The notes: generated from the letters alone by a model not told the origin. A stretch of DNA of 64,000 bases from Ideonella sp. (GCA_015075545.1 JABTUC010000004.1:186001-250000); one strand, 5' to 3'; numbered from the stretch's first letter, positions 8,589-16,612 are shown. Numbers and translations: made by a program.

Positions 8589-9608
8589 TCAGAGTGGGGC
8601 CTTCCGTTGAAGGACTCCGTCCTTGATGAATGTCGTCCCGTTCACGGTGATCGTCGGTGCGGCCATGAGACCGTCGAAGTGGGTGGCACTCACCAGCGTC
8701 CCGCCGATGTCGCTTCGGCCAATCGCGATGTGCGCGGTGCCGAGAGCCTTCTTGTCATTGCGTACCGTACCCATGATGGTGCACTTGTGATTCAAACCAA
8801 CGGATATCTCTGCAGGGGCAGCATAGGAATTCTCGTCGCCGTGGGTCTCGAGGTAGTGCCGCACCCCCTCGGCTTCCCGGCCCCCTTCGATGCGGATCAC
8901 CCGGCCCTCCCGCACCGTTAGCACTACAGGCTGGGCGTAGCGCCCTTTCGGGGCGTGACCGCAGATGTCCCAGACAACCGTGCCCTCGCCAGAGCCCTCG
9001 AGCGGCGTGACGCGGCACTCACCGAAGGGCCAAGTGCCGGCGCCGCGGCGTTCGCCGTTGCGCTCGAGAATTCCCAGCGGCCTGGCGCTTCGTTTGTCGG
9101 TCTTCACGAGCGTCGCCCGGAGATCGGTGCCGGCCGGTGTGGTGACACGCACTTCTCCGCCTAGCATCCAGAACTCGCGCACCCAACGCTCGTTGTCGAG
9201 GATTTGGTCCATGTCTGACGGCTCGAGCTGGCACGAAGGGGAGGTAAGGATCTCTACCGTGGCTTCTTCCATGAGCAGCACGCCTTTGGTCCCACGCTGC
9301 TCGGAGAACTCCGAGTGCGCGAGGGCGGTGGTGGTAAGGAAGACCACGATGTCGGCCCCCTTCAGTGCCGCAGCCACCGCCCGGGTCGGCTCCGCGGTGT
9401 GGTGCGCCCTTGGCGTGTACATCATCAGCGTCGGGTCGGCACCCTTGCTGCGCGCTACGCTCATGACCGCCTGCCAGATGAGTGGATCCATGTTCGTATC
9501 GGTGACAACCATCACCTCTTCGCCACGCTGCACCGCCGAAAGCGGCACCTGGAGGCAACCAATCAGGTCGATGATCTTGGAAGACGGCGAGACGTATTGC
9601 TCCAGCAT
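8589..9608 (-). CDS. NicX/M29-aminopeptidase-like metalloprotein (possible ring-cleaving dioxygenase)
   Basis: 339 residues, related to the family shared by thermophilic M29 aminopeptidases (aminopeptidase T) and 2,5-dihydroxypyridine 5,6-dioxygenase NicX. As I recall the NicX structure, Fe(II) is held by His265, His318 and Asp320 in a 350-residue protein. This protein has His256 in LETHGDENS and His310-x-Asp312 in SATHFDGLM, almost the same spacing and the same distance from the C terminus. That supports the dioxygenase side over the peptidase side, but it is not proof. It lies between the carboxyltransferase-like gene (18-base gap) and the permeases. Either ring cleavage of a hydroxylated N-heterocycle or cleavage of an imported peptide-like compound would fit the context. 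Confidence 0.65.
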   Translation of the reverse strand: MLEQYVSPSSKIIDLIGCLQVPLSAVQRGEEVMVVTDTNMDPLIWQAVMSVARSKGADPTLMMYTPRAHHTAEPTRAVAAALKGADIVVFLTTTALAHSEFSEQRGTKGVLLMEEATVEILTSPSCQLEPSDMDQILDNERWVREFWMLGGEVRVTTPAGTDLRATLVKTDKRSARPLGILERNGERRGAGTWPFGECRVTPLEGSGEGTVVWDICGHAPKGRYAQPVVLTVREGRVIRIEGGREAEGVRHYLETHGDENSYAAPAEISVGLNHKCTIMGTVRNDKKALGTAHIAIGRSDIGGTLVSATHFDGLMAAPTITVNGTTFIKDGVLQRKAPL

Positions 9609-9626
9609 GTGCTTATCCTTTCGATG

Positions 9627-11099
9627 CTATTGGGTTGATTCCGCGCACAGGGCCACGCGCATTCCTGCATGACTTACGCTCACGCGGCGCAGCCGAGGGC
9701 GAGTCCCCAGGTCTCGGATCAGTGCCGCCAGCGGCATGCGCGCGGAAGAATCCCATTGGATGGGTCTTCGATTGCGCTGGAAGTCCTCCAGTGCAGTCGG
9801 GTTGAGAAAGATGGACGTGAGAAGTTCTTCGTCTGATATCGGCCCCTTCTCGGCTCGGACCTTGTCGACCATACGATCGTCGTAGTACGCGGTGGGATCG
9901 ATCATCGGTTGATCGCCAACCACGTGCTCGAGCACGACAGGATCGATCGGCCCAGGCGGCTGCCCATAGTAACCACGGCAATACAGCGCCATCTCGCGAG
10001 GCACCGTCGAATAGCGCTTGCCGGTCACGACATTGAGAGTCGCCTGCACGCCAACGAACTGGGAGAAGGGCGTCACCATCACCGGGTAGCCGATTTCCGC
10101 CCTGACACGAGCCGCCTCCTCGAGCACCTCCTGCAGCCTGTGCCCCATACCCAATTCAGCCAGTTGGCTCTTGAGGTTGGACATCATTCCGCCGGGGATC
10201 TGGTGACGGATCGTCTGCTCGTAGGAGGCCGCATCAAAGGCCGCTGGACCGTAAATCGGCCGCCTCTCCTTGTAGGCTGCCCAGGAAAACCAATCGTCCA
10301 TCTGCGCAAGACAGGTCTCGTCCAGGCCCACTGTGCGCCCTTCCTCTCGTGCGAGCTCGATGATGGTCTGGTGCGGCGGAAACGAATGGCCATTCGCCAT
10401 TGGCCTGCTCGCGCCCCACAGGACGTCGATGCCGTGGCGAATCGCCTCGCGATAGCAGGATTCGGCCACCCCGCTATTTGGGTGGGTGGAGAAATGCAGC
10501 TCCATCGCAGGCAACGCCGAACGGATCCGGCTGACGAGCGAACGAGCACGCTCCGGCAGCATCGCCCCGCAGGCGTCCGCAATCACGATCGCATCTGCCC
10601 CCAGCGAAGCGAGTTGCCGAGCCTTGTCGACGAGGTAATCATCGGTATGGACCGGACTCACCGCAAAAGTCAGCAGCGCCTTCACGTGCAGGCCGAGCTT
10701 CTTCCCGCATTCGATCTGGTAGGCGACGTTGCGGTAGTCGTTCAGCCCGTCAAACACCTTAATGCTCGCTATCCCGATTCGGGCGAGTGTCCCGAGAAAC
10801 AGTTCGACGACATCGTTCGGCTTGGGTGACCAACCGACCAGATTGCGCGAGCGCACCAGAAAGTCGAACTTCGTATGCGGCATTTGCGCACGCAGGAGGC
10901 GCAGTCGCTCCCAAGGATCTTCGTGCAGATACATGGCTGCCGTCTCGAACGAGACCGGGGCCATCGCAGCAACTTGGTAGAAACCTGCCCGATCCATAAC
11001 CGGAGCGATAGGCAGCATCCAGCGCGTCCTCATGCGCGTCGCCCAGAGCGCCTGTTGCCCCATTCGCAGGGTTTCGTCCAGAACAAGCAGCGGCTTCAT
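9627..11099 (-). CDS. Carboxyltransferase-like subunit (transcarboxylase 5S / pyruvate carboxylase B homologue) with altered metal site
   Basis: I chose the ATG at 11099 because it overlaps the biotin-carrier stop as ATGA; the frame is open to 11192, but the extra residues are unlike the family. The product is 490 residues. Clear family landmarks are ATRMRT, HEDPWERLRLLR, VFDGLNDYRN, AVSPVHT, HQIPGGMMSN and VTPFSQFVG. The metal-binding positions differ from the 5S/pyruvate carboxylase pattern as I recall it. R-D-A-H-Q reads R-M-G-Q-Q, the carbamylated Lys of the KDMA motif is Ala (IADACGAML), and HxH reads H-F-S-T-H with a two-residue insertion. Arg and Gln of the first motif remain. It probably works with the adjacent biotin carboxylase and carrier, but standard metal-assisted chemistry looks impossible. 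Confidence 0.75.
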   Translation of the reverse strand: MKPLLVLDETLRMGQQALWATRMRTRWMLPIAPVMDRAGFYQVAAMAPVSFETAAMYLHEDPWERLRLLRAQMPHTKFDFLVRSRNLVGWSPKPNDVVELFLGTLARIGIASIKVFDGLNDYRNVAYQIECGKKLGLHVKALLTFAVSPVHTDDYLVDKARQLASLGADAIVIADACGAMLPERARSLVSRIRSALPAMELHFSTHPNSGVAESCYREAIRHGIDVLWGASRPMANGHSFPPHQTIIELAREEGRTVGLDETCLAQMDDWFSWAAYKERRPIYGPAAFDAASYEQTIRHQIPGGMMSNLKSQLAELGMGHRLQEVLEEAARVRAEIGYPVMVTPFSQFVGVQATLNVVTGKRYSTVPREMALYCRGYYGQPPGPIDPVVLEHVVGDQPMIDPTAYYDDRMVDKVRAEKGPISDEELLTSIFLNPTALEDFQRNRRPIQWDSSARMPLAALIRDLGTRPRLRRVSVSHAGMRVALCAESTQ

Positions 11100-11620
11100 G
11101 CAACGGGTCCGGGAACGATGGCCGCGAGCGGTTGCCCGTACTCGACGAACTCCTCGTTCTGCGCAAGGATCTCGCGAACCACACCCCCACAAGGAGCCGT
11201 CACCTGATTCATGAGTTTCATGATCTCGAGAATCCCGACCACGTCCCCCTCGCGCACCAGTGAACCAGGCTCCACGAAAGGCGTCGCTCCTGGAGACGGC
11301 GCGCGGTAGAACGTGCCGGCAAGAGGCGCGAGCACCATGGTCACACCATCCGAAGCTTCAGCACTCGGTACCGAGCTTTCCAGCATCGGCTGCGATGCGC
11401 GACCTTGGACCTGGTCGCCCGAGTGCTTCACCTCCTGTTGTGGTTCGGCCTTGGGTTTCGGTCCCGACGCCGTCCGCGCTTCGACATTGTCCTGGAGCAC
11501 TCGAAGCTTCAGGTCCCCCAGGTCAAGTTCCAGTTCCCGGAAGTGCGTCTCGTCGATGAGTTTGAGGATGCCGATGACGTCCGCGAAACTCAAGGAATAG
11601 GCAAATTTTTGTTCCGTCAC
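11096..11620 (-). CDS. Biotin carboxyl carrier protein (AccB-like)
   Basis: 174 residues in the AccB layout: an N-terminal region with FADVIGILKLIDE, a charged linker of about 50 residues, and a C-terminal biotinyl domain from about residue 95. The biotin-attachment motif is EIMKLMNQ, a variant of EAMKMMNQ with Lys intact. It carries carboxybiotin between the biotin carboxylase and the carboxyltransferase-like subunit. The start overlaps the biotin carboxylase stop by four bases and the stop overlaps the next gene by four bases, so the three subunits are translationally coupled. A housekeeping acetyl-CoA carboxylase role is unlikely because its partners here are not AccA/AccD. Confidence 0.85.
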   Translation of the reverse strand: MTEQKFAYSLSFADVIGILKLIDETHFRELELDLGDLKLRVLQDNVEARTASGPKPKAEPQQEVKHSGDQVQGRASQPMLESSVPSAEASDGVTMVLAPLAGTFYRAPSPGATPFVEPGSLVREGDVVGILEIMKLMNQVTAPCGGVVREILAQNEEFVEYGQPLAAIVPGPVA

Positions 11621-12981
11621 GGCTCCCCCCGAGATGTCGGAATGAACTCTTCTTCGACCCAGCGAGTATGAACACGGTTGTCGATAAAGTCGGTATGAGC
11701 CAACACCCGTGCCAGGAAAGGAATCGTCGTTGGCACGCCGCCGACTTCGAACTCCGCGAGCGCACGTCGTCCGCGCGCCAGCGCTTGATTTCTGTCGGGG
11801 GCGTGCACGATTAGCTTCGCGATCAGCGAGTCGTAATACGGCGGAATGGCATAGCCGGGCCGGCAGTGCGTATCGATGCGCACACCCGGGCCACCAGGCG
11901 GCGTGAATTCCTTGAGCACACCGGGCATGGGCAGGAAGTTCCTAGCAGGATCCTCCGCATTGATACGCAGTTCTATGGCGTGTCCACGAGCTTGCACGTC
12001 ACCCTGCGACAGCTCGAGTGCCTCGCCCTGCGCGATGCGTAGCTGTTCACGCACGATGTCGATGCCCGTCACGCACTCGGTGACCGGATGCTCGACCTGG
12101 ATGCGGCAATTCACTTCAATGAAATAGACTGCCCGCGTTGTGCGATCGAAGACGAACTCGACCGTACCGGCACCCTGGTAACCGGTGTGCCGCGCAATCC
12201 GCACCGCGGCTTCCGTGATCAGATTGCGCTCCAAAGGATCGATGGGCGCAGGGCTTTCCTCGACCAGTTTCTGGTGTCGTCGCTGCAAACTGCAGTCGCG
12301 CTCGCCAAGGTGAAGGACCGCGCCGTGTGCATCTGCGAGGATCTGCACCTCGATGTGGCGCACATCCCTCAGATACTTTTCGAGGTACAGCCGACCGTCA
12401 CGAAACGCCGCCTGCGCCTCGCTGCTTGCCTCCTCGAAGCTCGGGACCAGCGCTGCGTCGTTCGCGACGAGCCGCATGCCGCGCCCGCCGCCGCCCGCGG
12501 CTGCCTTGAGCAGCACGGGATAGCCGATCCCGGCTGCTGCCAGTCGCGCCTGCGCCGCAGTTGCAAAGGTGCCCGAAGAACCCGGTATGACCGGAACGTC
12601 GGCTTCGATAGCGATACGGCGCGCTTCGGCTTTATCGCCCATCGAGGCGATGACGCGGGCATCGGGGCCGATCCAGACCAGACCCTGTTCTGCGCACAGT
12701 GCAGCGAACTCCGCGTTCTCGGCGAGTAGTCCATACCCAGGATGGATTGCGTCCGCGCCAGTTGCCTTGGCCACTCCCACCAGCACCTGGGGCAGAAGAT
12801 AGGATCGCGCGGCCGGTGCCGGCCCGATGCACACGGAGCGCCCGGCCAAGCGAACGTGGCTGCTGTCGTGATCGGCTTCGGAAAAGACGGCTACCGTCTC
12901 GAGGTCCATCTCGCGGCAAGTGCGGATGATGCGAACCGCGATCTCGCCGCGGTTGGCAACTAGAACGCGCGAGAACGGCAT
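11617..12981 (-). CDS. Biotin carboxylase (AccC-like) subunit
   Basis: 454 residues, the normal length. The N-terminal domain begins RVLVANRGEIAVRIIRTC, the ATP-grasp glycine loop is AAAGGGGRGMR near residue 165, and the active-site region FIEVNCRIQVEHPVTE lies near residue 285. Most family members have NTR where this has NCR. HYQGAGT-like and RINAEDP segments are present. The enzyme uses ATP and bicarbonate to carboxylate biotin on the adjacent carrier. It is the first of three coupled genes. An 86-base gap with a short hairpin separates it from the Bug receptor gene upstream. Confidence 0.9.
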   Translation of the reverse strand: MPFSRVLVANRGEIAVRIIRTCREMDLETVAVFSEADHDSSHVRLAGRSVCIGPAPAARSYLLPQVLVGVAKATGADAIHPGYGLLAENAEFAALCAEQGLVWIGPDARVIASMGDKAEARRIAIEADVPVIPGSSGTFATAAQARLAAAGIGYPVLLKAAAGGGGRGMRLVANDAALVPSFEEASSEAQAAFRDGRLYLEKYLRDVRHIEVQILADAHGAVLHLGERDCSLQRRHQKLVEESPAPIDPLERNLITEAAVRIARHTGYQGAGTVEFVFDRTTRAVYFIEVNCRIQVEHPVTECVTGIDIVREQLRIAQGEALELSQGDVQARGHAIELRINAEDPARNFLPMPGVLKEFTPPGGPGVRIDTHCRPGYAIPPYYDSLIAKLIVHAPDRNQALARGRRALAEFEVGGVPTTIPFLARVLAHTDFIDNRVHTRWVEEEFIPTSRGEP

Positions 12982-12993
12982 CGTGTAAGAGTC

Positions 12994-13012
12994 ACGCTGC
13001 CCCGGACAGCGT
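12994..13012 (-). other. Short intergenic stem-loop before the biotin carboxylase gene
   Basis: A perfect six-base stem (ACGCTG / CAGCGT) with a seven-base loop sits in the gap between the receptor gene and the biotin carboxylase gene. There is no T-run, so it is not an obvious terminator. It could stabilise or attenuate mRNA so that the receptor is made in excess over the enzymes. That role is inference only. Confidence 0.25.
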
Positions 13013-13066
13013 CACCACATTGGCGCAGCTCGGTGAAGCGAACAACCCCTTGGAATCTCGGGGGCT

Positions 13067-14041
13067 TCATTGGATCTGCGCTCCTGAATCCTTGACGGCC
13101 TTGGCCCACTTCGCAATCTCCGCGCTCACGAATGCAGCATATTCGTCTGGAGAGATCCACCAGGGCACATTGCCGGTGGCCAGGATGCGTTCGCGTACGT
13201 CCGGCATGGCCAGCACAGTGCGAGTGTCGGCGCTCAACTTGGCTATGACCTCCGGGGGCGTCCCTGCGCGTGCGAACAAACCAAACCATCCGGCGGCATC
13301 AAACCCGGGATGGACCGTTTCGGAAACGGTCGGAATGTCGGGCAGTGTCGGCAGCCTCTCGTTCAAAGAAACGGCAATGGCGCGAGCACGCCCTGACCGT
13401 ATACCGGTCAGGGCAAAGTTCACGTCGACCCATCCGGCACTCAAACGACCTCCTGCGAGATCAGCGATCACCTCGCCGCTTGTCTTGTAAGGCACCGGCA
13501 TGAGTTTCGCGCCAGTCGCTGCACGAAACATCTCGCCGACCAAATGCATGGTCGTTCCGTTCCCGCCGAAACCAAAGGTGAATGCCTCGGGCCTGGCCCG
13601 TGACTGATCGACGAGGTCCTTCACGGTACCGGACCAATCTGCCGGCACCATGAGCACCATCGCCGTCTTGGCCAGCGGCGCGATGGGCACAAGATCCTTC
13701 AGCGGATCGTAGGCAAGCTTCTTGTAGAGACTCGGATTGATCGATATGGCACCGGTCGGGCCCACGAGGATCGTGTAGCCATCGGCCGGCGCCATCAGCA
13801 CCGCCTGAACGCCAATCTGCCCGCCGGCGCCTGGACGATTCTCGAATACCCAGGCCTGTCCCCAGCGCTCGGAGAGCTTCTGGCCGACTAACCGCGGGAC
13901 TACATCGACGCTTCCGCCAGGAGGAAACGTGATTACCACGTGAATCGGCTTGGCTGGATACTCCGACTGCGCAAGAACACTGGAGATGCTAAGTGCAGTC
14001 ATCACGGCAATGAAAAGCCGCAAACTCTTGCCAAACGACAT
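13067..14041 (-). CDS. Bug-family (TctC) periplasmic solute receptor
   Basis: 324 residues with a signal peptide of about 24 residues ending near VLAQSEYP. The mature part begins YPAKPIHVVITFPPGGSVDV, followed by FENRPGAGGQIG and PADGYTILVG, the hallmarks of Bug receptors. These bind carboxylates such as citrate, terephthalate or nicotinate. They normally serve TctAB tripartite transporters, or act alone as sensors. No tctA or tctB is nearby, but the same operon encodes an oligopeptide-type ABC transporter that lacks a receptor. It lies between the UbiD gene (116-base gap) and the biotin carboxylase gene. Confidence 0.9.
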   Translation of the reverse strand: MSFGKSLRLFIAVMTALSISSVLAQSEYPAKPIHVVITFPPGGSVDVVPRLVGQKLSERWGQAWVFENRPGAGGQIGVQAVLMAPADGYTILVGPTGAISINPSLYKKLAYDPLKDLVPIAPLAKTAMVLMVPADWSGTVKDLVDQSRARPEAFTFGFGGNGTTMHLVGEMFRAATGAKLMPVPYKTSGEVIADLAGGRLSAGWVDVNFALTGIRSGRARAIAVSLNERLPTLPDIPTVSETVHPGFDAAGWFGLFARAGTPPEVIAKLSADTRTVLAMPDVRERILATGNVPWWISPDEYAAFVSAEIAKWAKAVKDSGAQIQ

Positions 14042-14157
14042 GCCTTACCCCTCGTTCTCTTGCCTGGTTCGCGCATGAGACAGCCTCTGCCTCCCGCCGC
14101 TCACCGCAGATGCCGTGTGCAGTCTCCGTTCGCCCAACAGATACGGTCTTGATCTAT

Positions 14158-15684
14158 TCAGCCAATATGTTGGCCGGCGTGCGGTTCGAAGTTTGTGATC
14201 TTCGGTGGCGCGGAGGTGAAGCCCAGCTCCTGCCAACGGCCGCATACTGACTCATAGACCTCTTTCGTCAGCAGACTGCGCGGCGAGAACACCTTGAGGT
14301 GCTTGAATTCCTTGCACGCATTGATGACGCACTTCGATCCCCATGGTCTGATCTCCGGTGGGTTCTGGCTCGGATCGAGATAGGTGCTCCAGGTTTCGCG
14401 CATGATGTCAATCGACTGCGCTGGACGCGAGCGCGTGACCATCGCCCAGATCACTTCCTGCATGTTCGATGGATCCACGTCGTCGTCCACGACCACGACG
14501 TACTTCGTGAAGTAAGCGCCGCCCATACACTGTGCCGCAAGGCTGCCGACCTGTGCCGCATGCCCTGCGTAGCGCTGTTCGATCGAGACGACGGTCATGC
14601 CCCAACCGGCTCCCTCGGGCGGCGACCACACACCCTTAATGCCAGGAACTCCCAGCGCATCGAGGTCGGTCCACACCTTGGCGGCTTTTGCCATACCCCA
14701 CATCAGGCCGCACTCGTTCGAAGGACCATCGGCCATCAGGGCACTCGTCACGATTGGTCGGTCACGGTACCGGATGGCCTTGATCTCGACGTACGGAGTA
14801 GGGCCGCCAGGCCGCCCGTAGTAGCCAGTGAACTCGCCGAAGGGGCCTTCTTCGGCGGTGCGATCCGGGTACGAGTAGCCCTCGATAATCAACTCGGCGT
14901 GCGCTGGCAACAGCAGCCCCGTGACATCGCTCTTGAAAGTCTCGATCGGCGCACCATCGATGCCTCCGGCGAATTCGTACTCCGAGACGTTCTTCGGGAA
15001 AGAGGTGGCCGCGCACAAGAACAGCAGCGGATCGAGACCATAGGCAGCTGCCACGGGTGCTGACTGCCCCTTCGCCCACCAGCGCTCGCGATCGAGGACG
15101 GCATCCTTGCCAGGCGAGGCGTAAAAGCCGACCTGATTCTTCGACTGGATCATCTGGCGGAAGGTACCCAGATTGATGCGATCGTTGGTCGGATCCTTCG
15201 TGATCACCGCATCGGCGGTCCCGATGTACTTGCCACCGTCCAAGGGCCACATCTTCGGCGCCGGGAATCTGGTGATATCGACGGCACCATCGCGATCGAT
15301 GTTGCGATTGACCGGCGCCTCAGCCGCAGGAATCTCCTTCGGCGGGATCCGACGCTTCATCTTGTCGGACAGCACGCGGGTTAGCCCGATCGCGTCGCGG
15401 CCGGGTCGCTCGCGGATCGAAATCGCGACGCGATTCAAGCTGCTGCCGAACGGATTGAACAGCAGGCGGCCGCCCGGGTGACCCTGGATATTCTCGAAGA
15501 GCAGCGTCGGCCCACCGATCGTCTTGCCGCTCATGTAGGTAATCGCACCCATTTCGAGCACCGGATTCACCGGAGCGGTGATGTGCTTCAGCTCGCCGAT
15601 GGCCTCGACCTGTGCGAGCCAATCGTCGAGGCTCTTGATGGTGGTGCCCTTCTTCCCAGCTTCGAGCGCTCTGCTGCCTTCCAT
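14158..15684 (-). CDS. UbiD-family prenylated-FMN decarboxylase
   Basis: I chose the ATG at 15684 because GGAAGGAG lies a good distance upstream; the frame runs on to 15759 without a better site. The product is 508 residues, beginning MEGSRALEAGKK. UbiD landmarks are LLFENIQGHPG, the catalytic pair spaced as in ferulate decarboxylase (E-G-P-F-G-E within EEGPFGEFTGYYG), and VVVVDDDVDP. UbiD enzymes reversibly decarboxylate aromatic, heteroaromatic or alpha-beta-unsaturated acids using prenylated FMN made by UbiX. No ubiX is in this window, so the cofactor must come from elsewhere in the genome. It is the first structural gene after the regulator and probably defines the pathway substrate as a carboxylated ring or enoic acid. 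Confidence 0.9.
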   Translation of the reverse strand: MEGSRALEAGKKGTTIKSLDDWLAQVEAIGELKHITAPVNPVLEMGAITYMSGKTIGGPTLLFENIQGHPGGRLLFNPFGSSLNRVAISIRERPGRDAIGLTRVLSDKMKRRIPPKEIPAAEAPVNRNIDRDGAVDITRFPAPKMWPLDGGKYIGTADAVITKDPTNDRINLGTFRQMIQSKNQVGFYASPGKDAVLDRERWWAKGQSAPVAAAYGLDPLLFLCAATSFPKNVSEYEFAGGIDGAPIETFKSDVTGLLLPAHAELIIEGYSYPDRTAEEGPFGEFTGYYGRPGGPTPYVEIKAIRYRDRPIVTSALMADGPSNECGLMWGMAKAAKVWTDLDALGVPGIKGVWSPPEGAGWGMTVVSIEQRYAGHAAQVGSLAAQCMGGAYFTKYVVVVDDDVDPSNMQEVIWAMVTRSRPAQSIDIMRETWSTYLDPSQNPPEIRPWGSKCVINACKEFKHLKVFSPRSLLTKEVYESVCGRWQELGFTSAPPKITNFEPHAGQHIG

Positions 15685-15685
15685 T

Positions 15686-15701
15686 TCCCGCTCCTTCCGT
15701 T
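15686..15701 (-). promoter_or_regulatory. Ribosome-binding site deciding the UbiD start
   Basis: Reading the minus strand, GGAAGGAG followed by GCGGGAA precedes the ATG at 15684. This strong Shine-Dalgarno sequence supports that start over the in-frame upstream codon at 15759. Confidence 0.7.
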
Positions 15702-15755
15702 GATCAGATTGAAAATGACGCGCGACTGATGAACATCGCGCGCCCGGTACCCGAC

Positions 15756-16529
15756 TCACTGAAATGTCGCCATGACGACTTTCGCGCCAGGAGACAAGGT
15801 CGCGAAACGCTCGCCGGTGACCGCGAGATCTTCCAGAACCAACTGTTGCGCTCGCGCCGGTTGGCGCGCCATGATGGCCTTGACGATCTCCTGGTGCATG
15901 CCGCGCGCCACGTGCGATGTCTCCAGGCTCTCGAGTCCGCGGATGCGCTCGTTCAGGATCGTAAGCACTGCCTCGCCCAGGATCGCCAGCAGCGGATTCC
16001 CGCTCATACGAAGCAAGTGCTTGTGAAAGGCGATGTTGCGCGCTCGCACAGCCCGCCCGTCTTCGCGCGGCAACGGCAGCACAAGCTCGGACAACGCCTG
16101 GAGGTCATCGGCCGACGCGATCTCGGTAGCGCGCGCCGCACAGTACGGTTCGATGAGCCTGCGAACCTCGAATAAGTCCTCGAGTCGCAGCTCCCCGCCA
16201 GCGAGGAGATTGACGATCGAACTCATCACCGGCCGCTCGTAGGCCTGCGCCACGAAGATCCCACCCTTCGGGCCCTTCTTGACGTACAGGAGACCAGCGC
16301 TCTCCAACGAACGGATCGCCTCGCGAATCGCGGTGCGACTGGTACCGAACTGCTCTGTCAATTCGCGCTCGGTGGGTAGCCGGTGCTGCGGTTGCAGTCG
16401 ACGCGCGAAGATCTGCCTCCGCAACTCCTCTGCCACCGCCTCGTAGGCCTTGCGTCGCCTCGGATCACCGTGTACCGGCAATGTTGAGGGCGCAAACTCG
16501 CGCTGCCCATTGCGTCGGACAAGAGTCAT
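15756..16529 (-). CDS. GntR-family (FadR-type) transcriptional regulator
   Basis: 257 residues. The winged helix covers about residues 25-95, with LPTERELTEQFGTSRTAIREAIRSLE broken over helix-turn-helix and RSLESAGLLYVKKG forming the wing approach. The C-terminal FCD ligand-binding domain includes LFEVRRLIEPYCAARA and FHKHLLRMSGNP, whose Asp/His-type residues usually coordinate a metal and a carboxylate ligand. It heads the operon, with the UbiD gene 71 bases downstream. A perfect palindrome lies 23 bases before its start codon, so it probably represses itself and the whole catabolic operon until an acid substrate binds. Confidence 0.9.
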   Translation of the reverse strand: MTLVRRNGQREFAPSTLPVHGDPRRRKAYEAVAEELRRQIFARRLQPQHRLPTERELTEQFGTSRTAIREAIRSLESAGLLYVKKGPKGGIFVAQAYERPVMSSIVNLLAGGELRLEDLFEVRRLIEPYCAARATEIASADDLQALSELVLPLPREDGRAVRARNIAFHKHLLRMSGNPLLAILGEAVLTILNERIRGLESLETSHVARGMHQEIVKAIMARQPARAQQLVLEDLAVTGERFATLSPGAKVVMATFQ

Positions 16530-16551
16530 GCGCTGCTCGTCGCTGGTTCGT

Positions 16552-16566
16552 ATAGGTCAGACCTAT
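16552..16566. promoter_or_regulatory. Probable GntR operator (15-bp perfect palindrome)
   Basis: ATAGGTCAGACCTAT is an exact inverted repeat of seven bases around a single central base. It contains GGT-CAG-ACC, which fits the GT-nnn-AC core of FadR-subfamily operators. It ends 23 bases upstream of the regulator start codon, where it would overlap a promoter. Operator function is inferred from position and pattern. Confidence 0.7.
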
Positions 16567-16612
16567 CTTGGATGCTACGACGACATGCTCAACAGGTCAA
16601 GCGGTAGTCTTG

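Noticed and set aside
11100-11192. Longer N terminus for the carboxyltransferase-like protein
   Set aside because: The added 31 residues are Arg-rich, overlap the biotin-carrier gene, and the ATGA junction at 11096-11099 gives a better start.
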